Source of the DNA: an uncultured Wenzhouxiangella sp. | Lineage (GTDB): Bacteria > Pseudomonadota > Gammaproteobacteria > Xanthomonadales > Wenzhouxiangellaceae | Direction of reading: 5' to 3' | Length of the DNA: 64,000 bases | Assembly (NCBI GenBank): GCA_913057195.1 | Contig: CAJXNL010000001.1 | Location: 124,001-188,000, forward strand | Shown here: one piece after another, positions 9,803 through 19,476 of the stretch | Numbering within the stretch: position 1 is the first letter of the stretch | Layout of the letters: each line of letters begins with the position of its first letter | The notes under the pieces: model-generated | What the model saw: the letters and a program-made list of their open reading frames with translations, nothing else | What the model was told of the DNA's origin: nothing | Databases searched by the model: none | Translations under genes and position numbers: made by a program

Positions 9803-11311
9803 TCACAACAACACCACATCGAATTGGTCTTGAGCATAGCCTTGGTGGGTTTGAAAACGAATCGTGGCGCCCAGCTTCTCAGCCAAGTCAGCCACCGCGG
9901 CCTCGTGCTCGTCGAGGATTTGGTCAATCACGCGCTGATGGGCCATGACCTGAAGCTGGCCTGTCTCAAACTGGCGCGTGGCTCGGACGATCTCCCGAAA
10001 GATCTCTGAGCACATGGTCTCAACGGACTTCACCCGTCCGGTCCCCGCACACACCTCACACGGTTGGCAAAGGCGATGCTCGAGGCTTTCGGTGGTTCGT
10101 TTGCGAGTCATCTCGACCAACCCCAACGCCGAGATCTCTGAAACTGAGGTTTTCGCTGGGTCACGCTCTAGGGCATCGTTGAGCACCCGCAACACCTGAC
10201 GCTTGTGGGCTTCGTCAATCATGTCAATGAAATCGACAATCACAATGCCGCCTAGGTTTCGGAGGCGAAGCTGGCGAGCCAGTGCCTGCGCCGCTTCAAG
10301 GTTGGTCTTGAAGATGGTCTCTTCTGGGTTTTTGAGCCCGACATAACCGCCGGTGTTCACATCCACAGTGGTCATGGCTTCGGTTTGATCAATCACCAAA
10401 TGGCCGCCCGATTTCAACGGCGTCACTCGACTGAGTGCACGCTCAATCTCGCTTTCAACGTCATATAAATCAAACAAGGGTCGCGTGGCGGTGTAGTGCT
10501 CGATTCGGTTTGCGGCACTGGGAAAGAACTCACTGGCGAATGCGCATGCGGCGTGATGGGTGGCCTCATCATCAATCCGAACCTTATCGATGCGTGCGTG
10601 CATCAGATCGCGCAGCGCTCGAAGAGGCAGCGAGGGCTCTCGATAAATGCATGCACCCGGCTCCGCTTGGGCCTGGTCACGCTCTATCCGCGCCCAACGT
10701 TTGGTGAGGTAGGCCAAATCACGTGCCAAAGACGCCTCACCGATGCCCTCAGCATTGGTTCGCACAATAAACCCCACGCCGGGCTCTACTCCGGCCAATT
10801 CTGCCACCAGCGTTTTTAATCGCTCGCGCTCAGCTTCGTCTTCGATCCGCACCGAAACACCAATGTGCGTGGTATTGGGCAACAGCACCAGATACCGCGA
10901 TGGGATCGACAGTTGCGTGCTCAACCGGGCCCCTTTGCTGCCCAAGGGGTCTTTAATGACCTGCACCGGCAGCACCTGACCGACGGTTAACAGCTCACTG
11001 ATCGGTGGCCAAGTCTCGCGATGCGGTGGCGCGGTCTCGACGGGGCGGGGTGTGTTATCCAGGGTCTGTTCAGCCGCCGGTTCGCGGCCCACCAAATCGG
11101 CCACATGCAAAAAGGCCGTCCGGGCCAGCCCAATGTCTACAAACGCGGCTTGCATGCCAGGCAACACGCGCTCCACCCGACCCATATATATCTGGCCCAC
11201 GTCGCTGGCCAAATCACGCCGCTCAATAAAGAGCTCCTGGGCCAGTCCATTTTCCACAACCGCCACACGACACTCGGTCGGGGTGACATTGATCAAGACC
11301 TCATCACTCAC
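9803..11311 (-). CDS. rng: Ribonuclease G
   Basis: Single-strand endoribonuclease that matures the 5' end of 16S rRNA and takes part in mRNA decay. The 502 residues align end to end with E. coli RNase G: LINVTPTECRVAVVENG at the start, an S1 domain at about 36-125, the catalytic metal-binding aspartates in MTTVDVNTGGYVG and VIVDFIDM, the zinc-link cysteines in LCQPCEVCAGTG, and QFDVVLL at the end. It lacks the long RNase E C-terminal scaffold. The start is GTG (VSDEVLINV). It is followed at once by yhdP, as in many gammaproteobacteria. Confidence 0.96.
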   Translation of the reverse strand: MSDEVLINVTPTECRVAVVENGLAQELFIERRDLASDVGQIYMGRVERVLPGMQAAFVDIGLARTAFLHVADLVGREPAAEQTLDNTPRPVETAPPHRETWPPISELLTVGQVLPVQVIKDPLGSKGARLSTQLSIPSRYLVLLPNTTHIGVSVRIEDEAERERLKTLVAELAGVEPGVGFIVRTNAEGIGEASLARDLAYLTKRWARIERDQAQAEPGACIYREPSLPLRALRDLMHARIDKVRIDDEATHHAACAFASEFFPSAANRIEHYTATRPLFDLYDVESEIERALSRVTPLKSGGHLVIDQTEAMTTVDVNTGGYVGLKNPEETIFKTNLEAAQALARQLRLRNLGGIVIVDFIDMIDEAHKRQVLRVLNDALERDPAKTSVSEISALGLVEMTRKRTTESLEHRLCQPCEVCAGTGRVKSVETMCSEIFREIVRATRQFETGQLQVMAHQRVIDQILDEHEAAVADLAEKLGATIRFQTHQGYAQDQFDVVLL

Positions 11312-11412
11312 ACTGCCATGTCCTTGGTTGGAATTGTCTCAGTCGGCGTTCTCTCAGGCTGGGATGGCCTCGGCGGTGGTGTTTGAAAGCGCCGTATCGA
11401 GGCGATCGCCTT

Positions 11413-11988
11413 TCAAGGATGCCACAAGCCAGCGCGACGCAACAACTGACCCGTCTCGTACAAAGGCAAGCCGACAACGTTTGTGTAGCTGCCCTCAATT
11501 CTCGACACGAACAGACCCGCCTCGTTTTGAATGGCATAGGCGCCTGCTTTGTCCATGGGGTCTTGGCTTTCAACATAGCGCTCAACCCAAGCCGGGGGCA
11601 ATGAGGCGAACCACACCGTGGTGATGCACACGCTCTCCAGCGTCTCGCCATTGGCATCGATCAGCGCCACCGCCGACGCCACTTCGTGACTTCGACCGGA
11701 CAGCAAACTCAGCATATGACGGGCCTCATCCGCCGATTGGGGTTTGCCCAACAGCGCCGCGTCAAGCAAGACGCCGGTGTCACACCCTAAGATCGCCCGA
11801 CGGTTTCCACGCCCCGCAACGGCCTGAGCCTTTTCCAGCGCCACTCGACGAATCACTGAAAGCCCAGACTCATCGGGTCTTGGGGTTTCATCAATGTCTG
11901 CCGGGTGAACTTCAAAGTTCAACCCAAAAGATTGCAGCAGTGCCGATCGGCGAGGCGAGGCCGAGGCCAAAACAAGATCCGTGCTCAT
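11413..11988 (-). CDS. maf: Maf-family nucleoside triphosphate pyrophosphatase
   Basis: House-cleaning pyrophosphatase of 191 residues that hydrolyses non-canonical nucleoside triphosphates, probably the YhdE (dTTP/UTP) type. The motifs are LASASPRRSALL at the start, a central ILGCDTGVLLDAALLGKP and GAYAIQNEAGLFVSRIEGSYTNVVGLPL near the end. The first ATG overlaps the rlmH stop by four bases. The gene sits between rlmH and rng, the usual location of yhdE. Confidence 0.92.
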   Translation of the reverse strand: MSTDLVLASASPRRSALLQSFGLNFEVHPADIDETPRPDESGLSVIRRVALEKAQAVAGRGNRRAILGCDTGVLLDAALLGKPQSADEARHMLSLLSGRSHEVASAVALIDANGETLESVCITTVWFASLPPAWVERYVESQDPMDKAGAYAIQNEAGLFVSRIEGSYTNVVGLPLYETGQLLRRAGLWHP

Positions 11989-12449
11989 GATGCCCCCCGA
12001 TGATACGGATGGCCTTGGTTAATCGTCCAAGCTCGGTATAGCTGTTCGGCCACCAGCACGCGCACCAGCATGTGCGGAAAGATCGCCGGGCCCAATGACC
12101 AAGTCTGGTCGGCCTGGCGCAACAACGCCTCATCCAGCCCATCGGCACCGCCAATCCAAAAACAGACCGGATCACCGGTCTGGCACCATTGGGCCAGCTG
12201 CAAGGCGAGATGCTCAGTCGCCCAGGGCCGTGTTGATGCGTGTAACGCCACGCAGTGGGCGCGCTCTGGGCACGCACGACGAATTCGCTCTGCCTCAATC
12301 TGGGCCGGCTGTGGTTTTTGGGGCGCGCTGGCTTCAATCTCGATCAGCGCCAGCGGCAGATGCGGCGGCATGCGCTTGGCGTAATCTGACCACCCCTGTC
12401 CAAGCCAGGCGGGCATGCGCGTGCCGACGCTGACCACGTTCAGTTTCAT
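11985..12449 (-). CDS. rlmH: 23S rRNA (pseudouridine-1915 N3) methyltransferase
   Basis: SPOUT-class methyltransferase that modifies pseudouridine 1915 in helix 69 of 23S rRNA on assembled 70S ribosomes. It has 154 residues, against 155 in E. coli. It carries the knot elements CFWIGGADGLDE and LSLGPAIFPHMLVRVLVAEQLYRAWTINQGHPYHR, with the invariant Y-R-A-W and H-P-Y-H-R C-terminus. It lies between rsfS and maf, sharing ATGA with maf, in the standard order rsfS-rlmH. Confidence 0.96.
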   Translation of the reverse strand: MKLNVVSVGTRMPAWLGQGWSDYAKRMPPHLPLALIEIEASAPQKPQPAQIEAERIRRACPERAHCVALHASTRPWATEHLALQLAQWCQTGDPVCFWIGGADGLDEALLRQADQTWSLGPAIFPHMLVRVLVAEQLYRAWTINQGHPYHRGAS

Positions 12450-12456
12450 CTTGGTC

Positions 12457-12825
12457 CTAACTCTGAGCGCCCGAGCGGGTCTCGGGCGGCATCGACCAGA
12501 GTTTTTCCAGATTATAAAAGGCGCGCGTTTGGGGGAGCATCACATGCACCACCACATCAGCCAAATCGACCAACACCCACTCGCCTTCGCGTTCACCCTC
12601 GATCCCCAAAGGCCGAATCCCTTCGGCCTTGACCCGCTCAACGAGCTTATCGGCCATGGCTTTGACCTGGCGAGTTGATGTCCCGCTGATGATCACCAGG
12701 TAATCGGCAAACGCATTGCGATCGGTCAGATCGATGGTTTCGATGTCTTGACCCTTCATGTCCTCAGCCACCTCAATGACGCAGTCGCGCAGGGCCGCGG
12801 GTGAATTCTGCACGGGGCTGTTCAA
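12457..12825 (-). CDS. rsfS: Ribosome silencing factor
   Basis: Binds ribosomal protein L14 and blocks subunit joining in starvation. The 122 residues contain the family core EDMKGQDIETIDL, DYLVIISGTSTRQVKAMAD and EGEWVLVDLADVVVHVM. The start is uncertain: there is no in-frame ATG upstream of the conserved part. The TTG at 12825 and a GTG at 12813 are the options, neither with a convincing Shine-Dalgarno sequence. A non-ATG start fits low expression. The gene follows nadD and precedes rlmH. Confidence 0.93.
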   Translation of the reverse strand: MNSPVQNSPAALRDCVIEVAEDMKGQDIETIDLTDRNAFADYLVIISGTSTRQVKAMADKLVERVKAEGIRPLGIEGEREGEWVLVDLADVVVHVMLPQTRAFYNLEKLWSMPPETRSGAQS

Positions 12826-12871
12826 GAGACCAAAGGGATCAACGTTCGTGGGTTGAACTGCATCATTGGGC

Positions 12872-13573
12872 CTATTCTAACCCGTCTGAGTGGTCCGCGG
12901 GCAGGCGATACAGGTTGTGCTTTTCGATATAGGCCAACACCGTGGCAGGCAGCAAAAAGCGCGGGCTGTGCCGTTGAGCCAACTGCTCACGGATGTTGGT
13001 TGATGAGATGGCCAGCTGAGTGACCTCAACGTGGCGAACGCCACCGGCCGGTGAGTCCATCAAGTCACGAGTTCGCGTCACCGATCTGTCATTGATCACA
13101 GTCGCCAGGTTTTCGGGATAGCTGGAGCGACTGTCGGGCCGTGTCATCACCACCAGATGCGCCAGATCAAAAATGCGCTCCCACTCGCGCCAGGTGTCGA
13201 GGTGATTGGCGGCATCTTGACCCAAACACAAAAACACCGGCGCATCGCCCACTTCTTGGCGAACGCTTTTTAAGGTATCAACCATAAAAGATCGCCCACC
13301 CCGCCGAACCTCTCGATCATCCACCGCCAGATCTGAGTAAGGCGCCAGCGCCAATTCGAGCATGGCCAAGCGATGAAACGCTGAGGCAAAGGTGCGGCTC
13401 CGGTGGGGTGGACTGCCCACCGGCACCAACCGAAAGTCAGTCACTTTCAGCCATTCACTGACCTCAGCCGCCGCACGCAGATGGCCGTGATGCACAGGGT
13501 CGAACGTGCCGCCAAAAATGGCCACCGCGCGATTTTGGATTTTGGCCGGCTGGGCCGGGGGCTTAAGCGACAT
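12872..13573 (-). CDS. nadD: Nicotinate-nucleotide adenylyltransferase
   Basis: Transfers AMP from ATP to nicotinate mononucleotide in NAD biosynthesis. It has 233 residues from the ATG at 13573; a TTG two codons earlier is less likely. The nucleotidyltransferase signatures are present: GGTFDPVHHGHL with the HxGH-type motif, SFMVDTLKSVRQE, and ISSTNIREQL near the C-terminus. The coding region begins 11 bases before the end of holA, so the two are translationally linked, as is usual in the holA-nadD-rsfS-rlmH order. Confidence 0.95.
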   Translation of the reverse strand: MSLKPPAQPAKIQNRAVAIFGGTFDPVHHGHLRAAAEVSEWLKVTDFRLVPVGSPPHRSRTFASAFHRLAMLELALAPYSDLAVDDREVRRGGRSFMVDTLKSVRQEVGDAPVFLCLGQDAANHLDTWREWERIFDLAHLVVMTRPDSRSSYPENLATVINDRSVTRTRDLMDSPAGGVRHVEVTQLAISSTNIREQLAQRHSPRFLLPATVLAYIEKHNLYRLPADHSDGLE

Positions 13574-14609
13574 CGCCAATCTCCAACTGACTCGACGTGC
13601 CCTCGGGGTCGTCGCTGGTCAATGCCACACACACCCGCTCAAGCCCAACCCAAAATCGGTGCGCGGCGTTGGATTTTGACATGCGGTCCAAGCGGGATAA
13701 ATCCGCCAGTGCCTGGCCAATGGCATGGCTGCTCAATCGCTTGGCCGCCGCTTCCAGTGGGGCTTGTCGCGCGGGCCACACGCGCAGCGCTCGAAAAGCG
13801 GCTTCTGCAGGCTGCTTGCGACGTAAGCCCATAAAGGCCGCTAAGGTCTGTAACTCCCGCGACAGCGCCCAGATGATCGCTGGGGGTGGCGTGTCGGCAT
13901 TTCGAAGAACGCGGATCGAACGCAGGGCCTGCCCTGTCTGCCCTCGCATCACCAATTCGGTGAAACGATAGGCATCGAAACGGGCGTTGTCCGCCACCGA
14001 TGCCTTAAGCTCATCCAGACGCAGATGATGTCCCGATGAAAACAACAGTGCCAGACGCTCGATTTCTTGGGCGGCGGCCAAGACGTTGCCTTCCAATCGT
14101 TCCGCCAAAAACTGAGCACAGGCCTGATCCAGACGGAGACCTTTGGCCGACAGCCGACGCTCAATCCACTGAGGCAGCTGGTGCGCCTTGATATTCCAGC
14201 ACGGCACGAACACCCCTTGAGCATCGATGGCTTTGAACCAAGCCGTTTTCTCACTGGCGATCTCCCAGGCTTGGGATTTAATCAGCAAAACATCGTCGTG
14301 CTGGGTTGCTGCCCAATCTCTCAAGGCTTGTCCGCCCTCCTTGCCCGGCTTGCCCGTTGGCAATCGAAGCTCCACCAGCCGACGGGTGGCGAACAGCGAC
14401 CCCGTTTCGGTGGCTTGAGTCAGCCGATCCCAATCAAAACGCCCATCGGCTTCAATCACCACGCGCTCATCAATGCCGTGCTGTTTGACGGCAGACCGAA
14501 TGCTGTCGCTGGCCTCTTCGACCAGCAGTGACTCCGGCCCAGCCACCAAATAGATCGGTGCCACACCCTGGCTGAGACCGGCTGCAAGCTTATCGGGGAA
14601 GACTTTCAT
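13563..14609 (-). CDS. holA: DNA polymerase III subunit delta
   Basis: Wrench subunit of the clamp loader, which opens the beta clamp. It has 348 residues, close to the E. coli 343. It begins [33 protein letters not shown], matching the family N-terminal domain that contacts the clamp. Further family features are WDRLTQATETGSLFATRRLVELRLP and LDELKASVADNARFDAYRFTELVMRG. The start ATG overlaps the lptE stop by four bases. Confidence 0.94.
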   Translation of the reverse strand: MKVFPDKLAAGLSQGVAPIYLVAGPESLLVEEASDSIRSAVKQHGIDERVVIEADGRFDWDRLTQATETGSLFATRRLVELRLPTGKPGKEGGQALRDWAATQHDDVLLIKSQAWEIASEKTAWFKAIDAQGVFVPCWNIKAHQLPQWIERRLSAKGLRLDQACAQFLAERLEGNVLAAAQEIERLALLFSSGHHLRLDELKASVADNARFDAYRFTELVMRGQTGQALRSIRVLRNADTPPPAIIWALSRELQTLAAFMGLRRKQPAEAAFRALRVWPARQAPLEAAAKRLSSHAIGQALADLSRLDRMSKSNAAHRFWVGLERVCVALTSDDPEGTSSQLEIGDVA

Positions 14610-15139
14610 GGACTTGACTCAGTCGCAGCGGCCAACTGCCGCATCACTTGCACCGCCATGGCCCGACTGAGGTCCTCACCCAAGAACTCCTCCTCCCGAC
14701 TGCCGCCCAAGATGGCTTGCTCATCGAATTGATACTCGCGGCTCAGGCGAACACGCTGATCAGCAATCAAGCGCTCACCATCGGGACCTTCGAGCCGGTA
14801 ACTGACATCCAAATGCAAGACGTACTCACGCACTCGAGCGTCTTGGGAAATTGTGAGCGCCTGTCGACGCAAACGTTGATTGTCGATTCGCAACACGGAC
14901 GCATCACCCCGGTTGGCGTCCACAAGCGAGACCCCGTTGGCCCGCAGCTGACCCACCAATGCTTGCACAAAAGGGGTGGTCCGATCGCTCGTTTCAATGC
15001 TGAGCGTTTGCAGCTGATCCGGCAACACCATTTGGCCGCGCAGCTTGAATCCACAGCCCACCAAGCAGGCCGAAATGACCACGAGCACAGCCACGCGAGC
15101 CCACGCCATGCGTTTTGAGTGAGTGCGATCCGGCCTCAT
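14606..15139 (-). CDS. lptE: LPS-assembly lipoprotein LptE
   Basis: Outer-membrane lipoprotein that plugs the LptD barrel and delivers lipopolysaccharide to the surface. It has 177 residues. The N-terminal signal ends in the lipobox LVGC, giving the modified cysteine at residue 29, followed by [17 protein letters not shown], the conserved opening of mature LptE (GF-LRG). The first ATG shares ATGA with the leuS stop; an internal ATG at codon 11 would also leave a complete signal peptide. The order leuS-lptE-holA is standard in gammaproteobacteria. Confidence 0.94.
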   Translation of the reverse strand: MRPDRTHSKRMAWARVAVLVVISACLVGCGFKLRGQMVLPDQLQTLSIETSDRTTPFVQALVGQLRANGVSLVDANRGDASVLRIDNQRLRRQALTISQDARVREYVLHLDVSYRLEGPDGERLIADQRVRLSREYQFDEQAILGGSREEEFLGEDLSRAMAVQVMRQLAAATESSP

Positions 15140-17730
15140 TGCGCGACGATGTTCACGAGTTTGTCGGGCACCACAATGATCTTGCGAATGGTTTTGTCGG
15201 ACAAGAAACGCTCGACGTTGTCGCTTTGTTTGGCCTTGTCTTCCAAAGTCGCTTGATCGAGTCCTGGGCTGACTTCAATCCGGTCTCGGACTTTGCCGTT
15301 GACCTGGACCACCACGGTGATGGCTTGCTTGACCAGCGCGTTTTCATCGCAAACAGGCCAGCCAGCGACAAACACCGAGCCGGTTTGACCCAGTTGAGAC
15401 CACAACGCTTCTGCGATGTGAGGGGTGACAGGCGCAATCATACGCACCAGCCCGAGCCAGCACTCTTGGACCAAACCCACCTCTGAAGGCGCTTGTGGTT
15501 CAAACCGTCCAATTTCATTCGACAGTGCCATCAGTGATGCGATCGCGGTGTTAAAAGCATACCGGCGGCCAAAGTCATCGCCCACTTTTTGGATGGTCTC
15601 ATGCAGCTGCCGACGCAGATCCAGCGCGGCTTGACGGGTCAGGTCCGACGGGTCAGCGGGCTGGGCATTCGGGTGGCTTTGGGTGTGTGAAGCCACACCC
15701 GCCCACAATCGGCGAAGAAAGCGCCACGCCCCCTCAACGCCCGCATCGGACCACTCCAACGATTGCTCCGGCGGAGCGGCGAACATGGAAAACAAGCGCA
15801 CAGTATCGGCGCCGTAGCGCTCAACCAAGGCAGCCGGATCCACGCCGTTGTTTTTCGACTTGGCCATTTTCTCCACACCCCCCGGCGTGACCGGCTGTCC
15901 ATCGCTTTTAAGAGTTGCACCCAACACACGCCCTTTTTGATCGGTCTGGACATCGACATCGTTGGGATTGAACCACTCCGTTCGACCGGACGCGTCATTT
16001 CGATAGTAGGTCTCTGCCAACACCATGCCCTGAGTCAGCAAATGGGCAAAGGGCTCGGCCACATCCACCAAGCCCTCATCTTTCATCAACCGCGTCCAAA
16101 AGCGCGCGTACAAAAGGTGCAAAATCGCATGCTCAATGCCCCCAATGTATTGATCAACGGGCATCCAAGCGTTGGTCCGCTCATCGACCATGGCCTCGTG
16201 ATTATCCGGGCAGGTGTAGCGCAGGAAGTACCAAGATGAGTCGACAAAGGTGTCCATGGTATCGGTCTCTCGCTTGGCCATCTGGCCACACCGAGGACAG
16301 GGTGTGTTTAAGAAATCCTCACAGCGCGCCAACGGGTTGCCTGAGCCATCTGGCACCAAATCTTCAGGGAGCACCACCGGCAAATCCTCGTCAGGAACGG
16401 GGACCGCGCCGCAGTCTTGGCAGTGGATGATGGGAATCGGGCAGCCCCAATACCGCTGGCGAGAGATGCCCCAATCGCGCAACCTAAACTGCGTCTTGGC
16501 CTGACCCACCCCCGCCTCGGTGAGCTCGGCCACGATCGCTTCAAATCCCTCGGCACAGCTGAGCCCGTCATAGCGCCCTGAATTGATCAATGTCCCCTCT
16601 TTGGTTGCATAATCGTCGTGCCATTGATTGGGGTCATACGCCTCGCCATTGGGCCGCTCGATCACAGGAACAATGGGCAAGTCATAACGCTGCGCGAACT
16701 CAAAGTCGCGCTCATCGTGCGCCGGGACGGCCATGACTGCGCCCGATCCATAGCTCATCAAAACATAGTTGGCCACGAAAATGGGCAGCTCATCGCCGGT
16801 CAGCGGATGGGTGGCTGTTTGACCGGTATCGATGCCGCGTTTTTCTTGACTGGCCAAATCAGCTTCGGAGACCCCACCTTGCTGACACTCATCGATGAAG
16901 GCCTGAATGTCGGGCCGATCGATCGCCGCCTTCGTGGCGATCGGATGTTCAGGGGCGATGGCCATGAATGTCGCGCCCATGAGCGTGTCGGGTCGAGTGG
17001 TGAACACATCGATGGCATGCTCACCCGAGTGGAACACCACCTCAGCACCCTCGCTTTTGCCAATCCAATTGGCCTGCATCACACGCACGCGCTCAGGCCA
17101 ACCGTCGAGCTCGTCGAGTGCGGCCAGCAGCGCCTCGGCATGATCGGTGATGCGCAAGTAATACATCGGAATCTCGCGCTTTTCGACCACCGCACCGGTG
17201 CGCCAGCCGCGCCCATCGACCACCTGTTCGTTGGCCAGCACCGTCTGATCGACCGGGTCCCAATTCACCGTTCCGGTTTTTTGGTAGGCCACACCGCGCT
17301 CAAGCAGACGCAAGAAAAACCATTGGTTCCAGCGATAATACGCCGGATCACAAGTGGCCAATTCACGATCCCAATCAATCGCAAAACCCAACGCCTTTAA
17401 CTGTTCGCGCATGTGCGCGATGTTGTCTCGGGTCCACTGAGCCGGTGGCACCCCGTTGGCCATGGCAGCGTTCTCTGCCGGCAAACCAAACGCGTCCCAC
17501 CCCATGGGTTGGAGCACTTTCTTGCCCAACATGCGTTGATAGCGCGAAATCACATCGCAAATCGTGTAGTTGCGCATGTGCCCCATATGCAACTTACCCG
17601 ATGGGTAGGGAAACATGCTCAAACAATAAAAGCGCTCACCCTCGCCATTTTCAGCGGCGTGATCGTGGCCAGCTTGCCACCGTGATTGGACTTCGGGCTC
17701 TAGTGTTTGGGGGTTGTAGGTCGACACCAA
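15136..17730 (-). CDS. leuS: Leucyl-tRNA synthetase
   Basis: Class I aminoacyl-tRNA synthetase of 864 residues, typical for the bacterial enzyme. The HIGH motif appears as HMGH within [20 protein letters not shown], the KMSKS motif as KMAKS (residues [14 protein letters not shown]), and the CP1 editing domain as [12 protein letters not shown]. There is no ATG at the expected start. The TTG at 17730 has AAAGG seven bases upstream, and the adjacent GTG at 17727 is the alternative. It heads the run leuS-lptE-holA-nadD-rsfS-rlmH-maf-rng-yhdP. Confidence 0.96.
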   Translation of the reverse strand: MVSTYNPQTLEPEVQSRWQAGHDHAAENGEGERFYCLSMFPYPSGKLHMGHMRNYTICDVISRYQRMLGKKVLQPMGWDAFGLPAENAAMANGVPPAQWTRDNIAHMREQLKALGFAIDWDRELATCDPAYYRWNQWFFLRLLERGVAYQKTGTVNWDPVDQTVLANEQVVDGRGWRTGAVVEKREIPMYYLRITDHAEALLAALDELDGWPERVRVMQANWIGKSEGAEVVFHSGEHAIDVFTTRPDTLMGATFMAIAPEHPIATKAAIDRPDIQAFIDECQQGGVSEADLASQEKRGIDTGQTATHPLTGDELPIFVANYVLMSYGSGAVMAVPAHDERDFEFAQRYDLPIVPVIERPNGEAYDPNQWHDDYATKEGTLINSGRYDGLSCAEGFEAIVAELTEAGVGQAKTQFRLRDWGISRQRYWGCPIPIIHCQDCGAVPVPDEDLPVVLPEDLVPDGSGNPLARCEDFLNTPCPRCGQMAKRETDTMDTFVDSSWYFLRYTCPDNHEAMVDERTNAWMPVDQYIGGIEHAILHLLYARFWTRLMKDEGLVDVAEPFAHLLTQGMVLAETYYRNDASGRTEWFNPNDVDVQTDQKGRVLGATLKSDGQPVTPGGVEKMAKSKNNGVDPAALVERYGADTVRLFSMFAAPPEQSLEWSDAGVEGAWRFLRRLWAGVASHTQSHPNAQPADPSDLTRQAALDLRRQLHETIQKVGDDFGRRYAFNTAIASLMALSNEIGRFEPQAPSEVGLVQECWLGLVRMIAPVTPHIAEALWSQLGQTGSVFVAGWPVCDENALVKQAITVVVQVNGKVRDRIEVSPGLDQATLEDKAKQSDNVERFLSDKTIRKIIVVPDKLVNIVAQ

Positions 17731-17786
17731 CGGATGGCCTTTATGGAATCAAACATGCCTTGGGTTAGTGTACAAGGATGATCCGC

Positions 17787-19235
17787 TCAATGGTGATCAA
17801 GATCCCACTCCAACACGGTGGCCAACGAGGGATGCTCATCCGCCAGGCGCTGACGCAGTGGTTTGGCCAAACGCTTGCCCTCCTCCACGCCCCACTGATC
17901 AAAGGCGTTCACGCCCCAGAGGATGGACAAACTGAACACAGCATGCTCCAGTGAGGACAACAAAAACCCCAGCCGTTCGGGCGTGATTGATTCGGTAAGC
18001 AATAACGCCACCGGTCGGTTGCCAGGCATCTTCTGATGCGGCGCACCCTCACCGCGACCGAAGGCCATGGCATGGCGCTGTGCCAACAAATGCGCCAATT
18101 GAATGTGATCGAACTGAGCCACACCGGCTGGATCGTTCATTGCCCCCACAAGCAGCAGAGGATGGGTGTCCATGCCTTGGTGCAACGCCTGGAAAATGGA
18201 GTGTTGAAAATCTGTGCCGCGCCCACCATAGATCAGTGGCACGGTGGGGGCGTCTAGGGGCGCGCCGTTGGCGGTCACCCGTTTGCCGAGGCTCTCCATG
18301 AAAAGCTGCTGGCAGTAGTCACCCAGCAACGCCAGCCTGGGCTCATAAGCGATGATGCCTAAGGTGTTGAGATCCAAACCCCGCCTTAAATGGTGGACCA
18401 GCAACGCCAACCAAACGGCCAACGTTTGATCGTTCGGCCGATGGTGGTGTCGATAGCCGAGATCGGCATGGTGCGCGCCCTCGCACAGCGCCTCAAACGC
18501 GGCCGAGCCAATGGTGGCAGCCGCGCTGACGCCCACCGACGACCACAGCGAAAACCGCCCGCCTGTCCAACTGGGGAAAGCCAGCACATGCGCCTGATCA
18601 ATCCCAAAAGCGAGTGCCCGGCTCGGATTGGCGGTCGCTGCCCAGGCCTGATCCCTAAACCGATCGCCCAACCAGCCCCGGACGTGTTCAGCCAGCGCCA
18701 AAGTCTCTTCGGTTCCAAACGATTTTGAGGCAATGACCACGCCCGTGGTCGCCGGGTTCAGGCTCGACAGCAACCGCTTCAGGCGACGTCCATCGACCGT
18801 CGACAGCCAGTGCACGTTGACTCGACTGTCGCCCTCATCCAAGGCATCCGCCACCAAGCGCGGCCCCAAATCCGACCCACCGATGCCAATGTGGATCCAA
18901 TCGCTGAACCCCGATTGGCCACTGTAGAGCCGATCCGCCAAGGTCAAAAACGCGCGCCGCGCCGCACCCACCTCGCCGGCGTCGGGTGATCGCAGGTGGG
19001 GGTGCAGTGCCGGCTGATCTTCAGAGGCGTTGACATGATGGCCCGTAAACAGGGCCTCGATGGCGTCGGCCGGGGCCTGATCCAAAAATTGTGCGGCCAG
19101 TCCATGACGAGCCTCATCAGACAGGGGCCAGTGGCTGTAATCCAGTACCCAGTCTCGATCGTGCACCCGACACCGGCGCCGTTCGTCGGGGTCTGCGCGG
19201 AGCAATTCGGCGATGGTGGGCGAAGACGTGGCCAT
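17787..19235 (-). CDS. pgi: Glucose-6-phosphate isomerase
   Basis: Interconverts glucose 6-phosphate and fructose 6-phosphate. At 482 residues it is shorter than the E. coli form (549). The sugar-isomerase cores are intact: HIGIGGSDLGPRLV, VIASKSFGTEETL, GGRFSLWSSVG, and the catalytic stretch MESLGKRVTANG with GGRGTDFQHSIFQALHQG. It starts with ATG at 19235 and no Shine-Dalgarno sequence. A TACAAT -10-like hexamer lies only 10-15 bases upstream, so the transcript could be leaderless or nearly so. A strong terminator 98 bases upstream separates it from any earlier transcript unless that terminator is read through. Confidence 0.93.
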   Translation of the reverse strand: MATSSPTIAELLRADPDERRRCRVHDRDWVLDYSHWPLSDEARHGLAAQFLDQAPADAIEALFTGHHVNASEDQPALHPHLRSPDAGEVGAARRAFLTLADRLYSGQSGFSDWIHIGIGGSDLGPRLVADALDEGDSRVNVHWLSTVDGRRLKRLLSSLNPATTGVVIASKSFGTEETLALAEHVRGWLGDRFRDQAWAATANPSRALAFGIDQAHVLAFPSWTGGRFSLWSSVGVSAAATIGSAAFEALCEGAHHADLGYRHHHRPNDQTLAVWLALLVHHLRRGLDLNTLGIIAYEPRLALLGDYCQQLFMESLGKRVTANGAPLDAPTVPLIYGGRGTDFQHSIFQALHQGMDTHPLLLVGAMNDPAGVAQFDHIQLAHLLAQRHAMAFGRGEGAPHQKMPGNRPVALLLTESITPERLGFLLSSLEHAVFSLSILWGVNAFDQWGVEEGKRLAKPLRQRLADEHPSLATVLEWDLDHH

Positions 19236-19332
19236 AAGGGCTGTATTGTAAGGCGCTTAAGGCGCCGGTGTCGGCGTGGGTGTTGTTTTTTTGCAACACT
19301 CGCCGCTCCCGGTGTTGGGGGCGTGCCCACAT

Positions 19333-19439
19333 AAAAAAACCCCTCCCAAGCACGCTGGGAGGGGCAATTTTTTCGGAGTGATGTATCTCGCTACGCGCCC
19401 TGCAACCTTGCCATTACTGTCAGCGTGATGCCAAGATTG
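19333..19439 (-). ncRNA. Candidate small RNA or pgi leader with attenuator (about 105 nt)
   Basis: Inferred transcript from a well-spaced promoter (predicted start near 19439) to a perfect intrinsic terminator ending in seven U residues at 19333. No reading frame of significance lies inside. A first hairpin can form between CAAUCUUG and CAAGGUUG, then about 40 unpaired bases including A6, then the 9-bp terminator stem CCCCTCCCA/TGGGAGGGG. The layout matches trans-acting sRNAs. Because pgi begins 98 bases further on in the same direction, a transcription attenuator for pgi is the alternative. I recognise no known RNA family. Confidence 0.5.
19340..19364. terminator. Strong bidirectional intrinsic terminator
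   Basis: A nine-base-pair GC-rich stem, CCCCTCCCA/TGGGAGGGG, with a seven-base loop. On the minus strand it is followed by seven T residues (plus-strand A tract 19333-19339). On the plus strand it is followed by CAATTTTTT (T tract 19368-19373). It therefore can stop transcription both ways, insulating pgi from the intergenic transcript and vice versa. Confidence 0.88.
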
Positions 19440-19474
19440 GTGGTAAGCATACCACAACATTTTCTCGAATCCAA
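19440..19474 (-). promoter_or_regulatory. Sigma-70-type promoter with palindrome over the -10 box
   Basis: Read on the minus strand: -35 TTGGAT (19474-19469), a 17-base spacer, and -10 TATGCT (19451-19446). The inverted repeat GTGGTA-N4-TACCAC (19440-19455) covers the -10 box and runs to the predicted start, which is where a repressor would act. The promoter would produce the RNA at 19333-19439. Spacing is optimal and the boxes match four of six consensus positions each. The regulator is unknown. Confidence 0.5.
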
Positions 19475-19476
19475 GG

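Noticed and set aside
16618-17400. Long open frame opposite leuS (260 codons)
   Set aside because: It lies wholly antisense to a well-supported leuS. Such frames are expected from the codon bias of a GC-rich gene, and the translated sequence has no recognisable domain.
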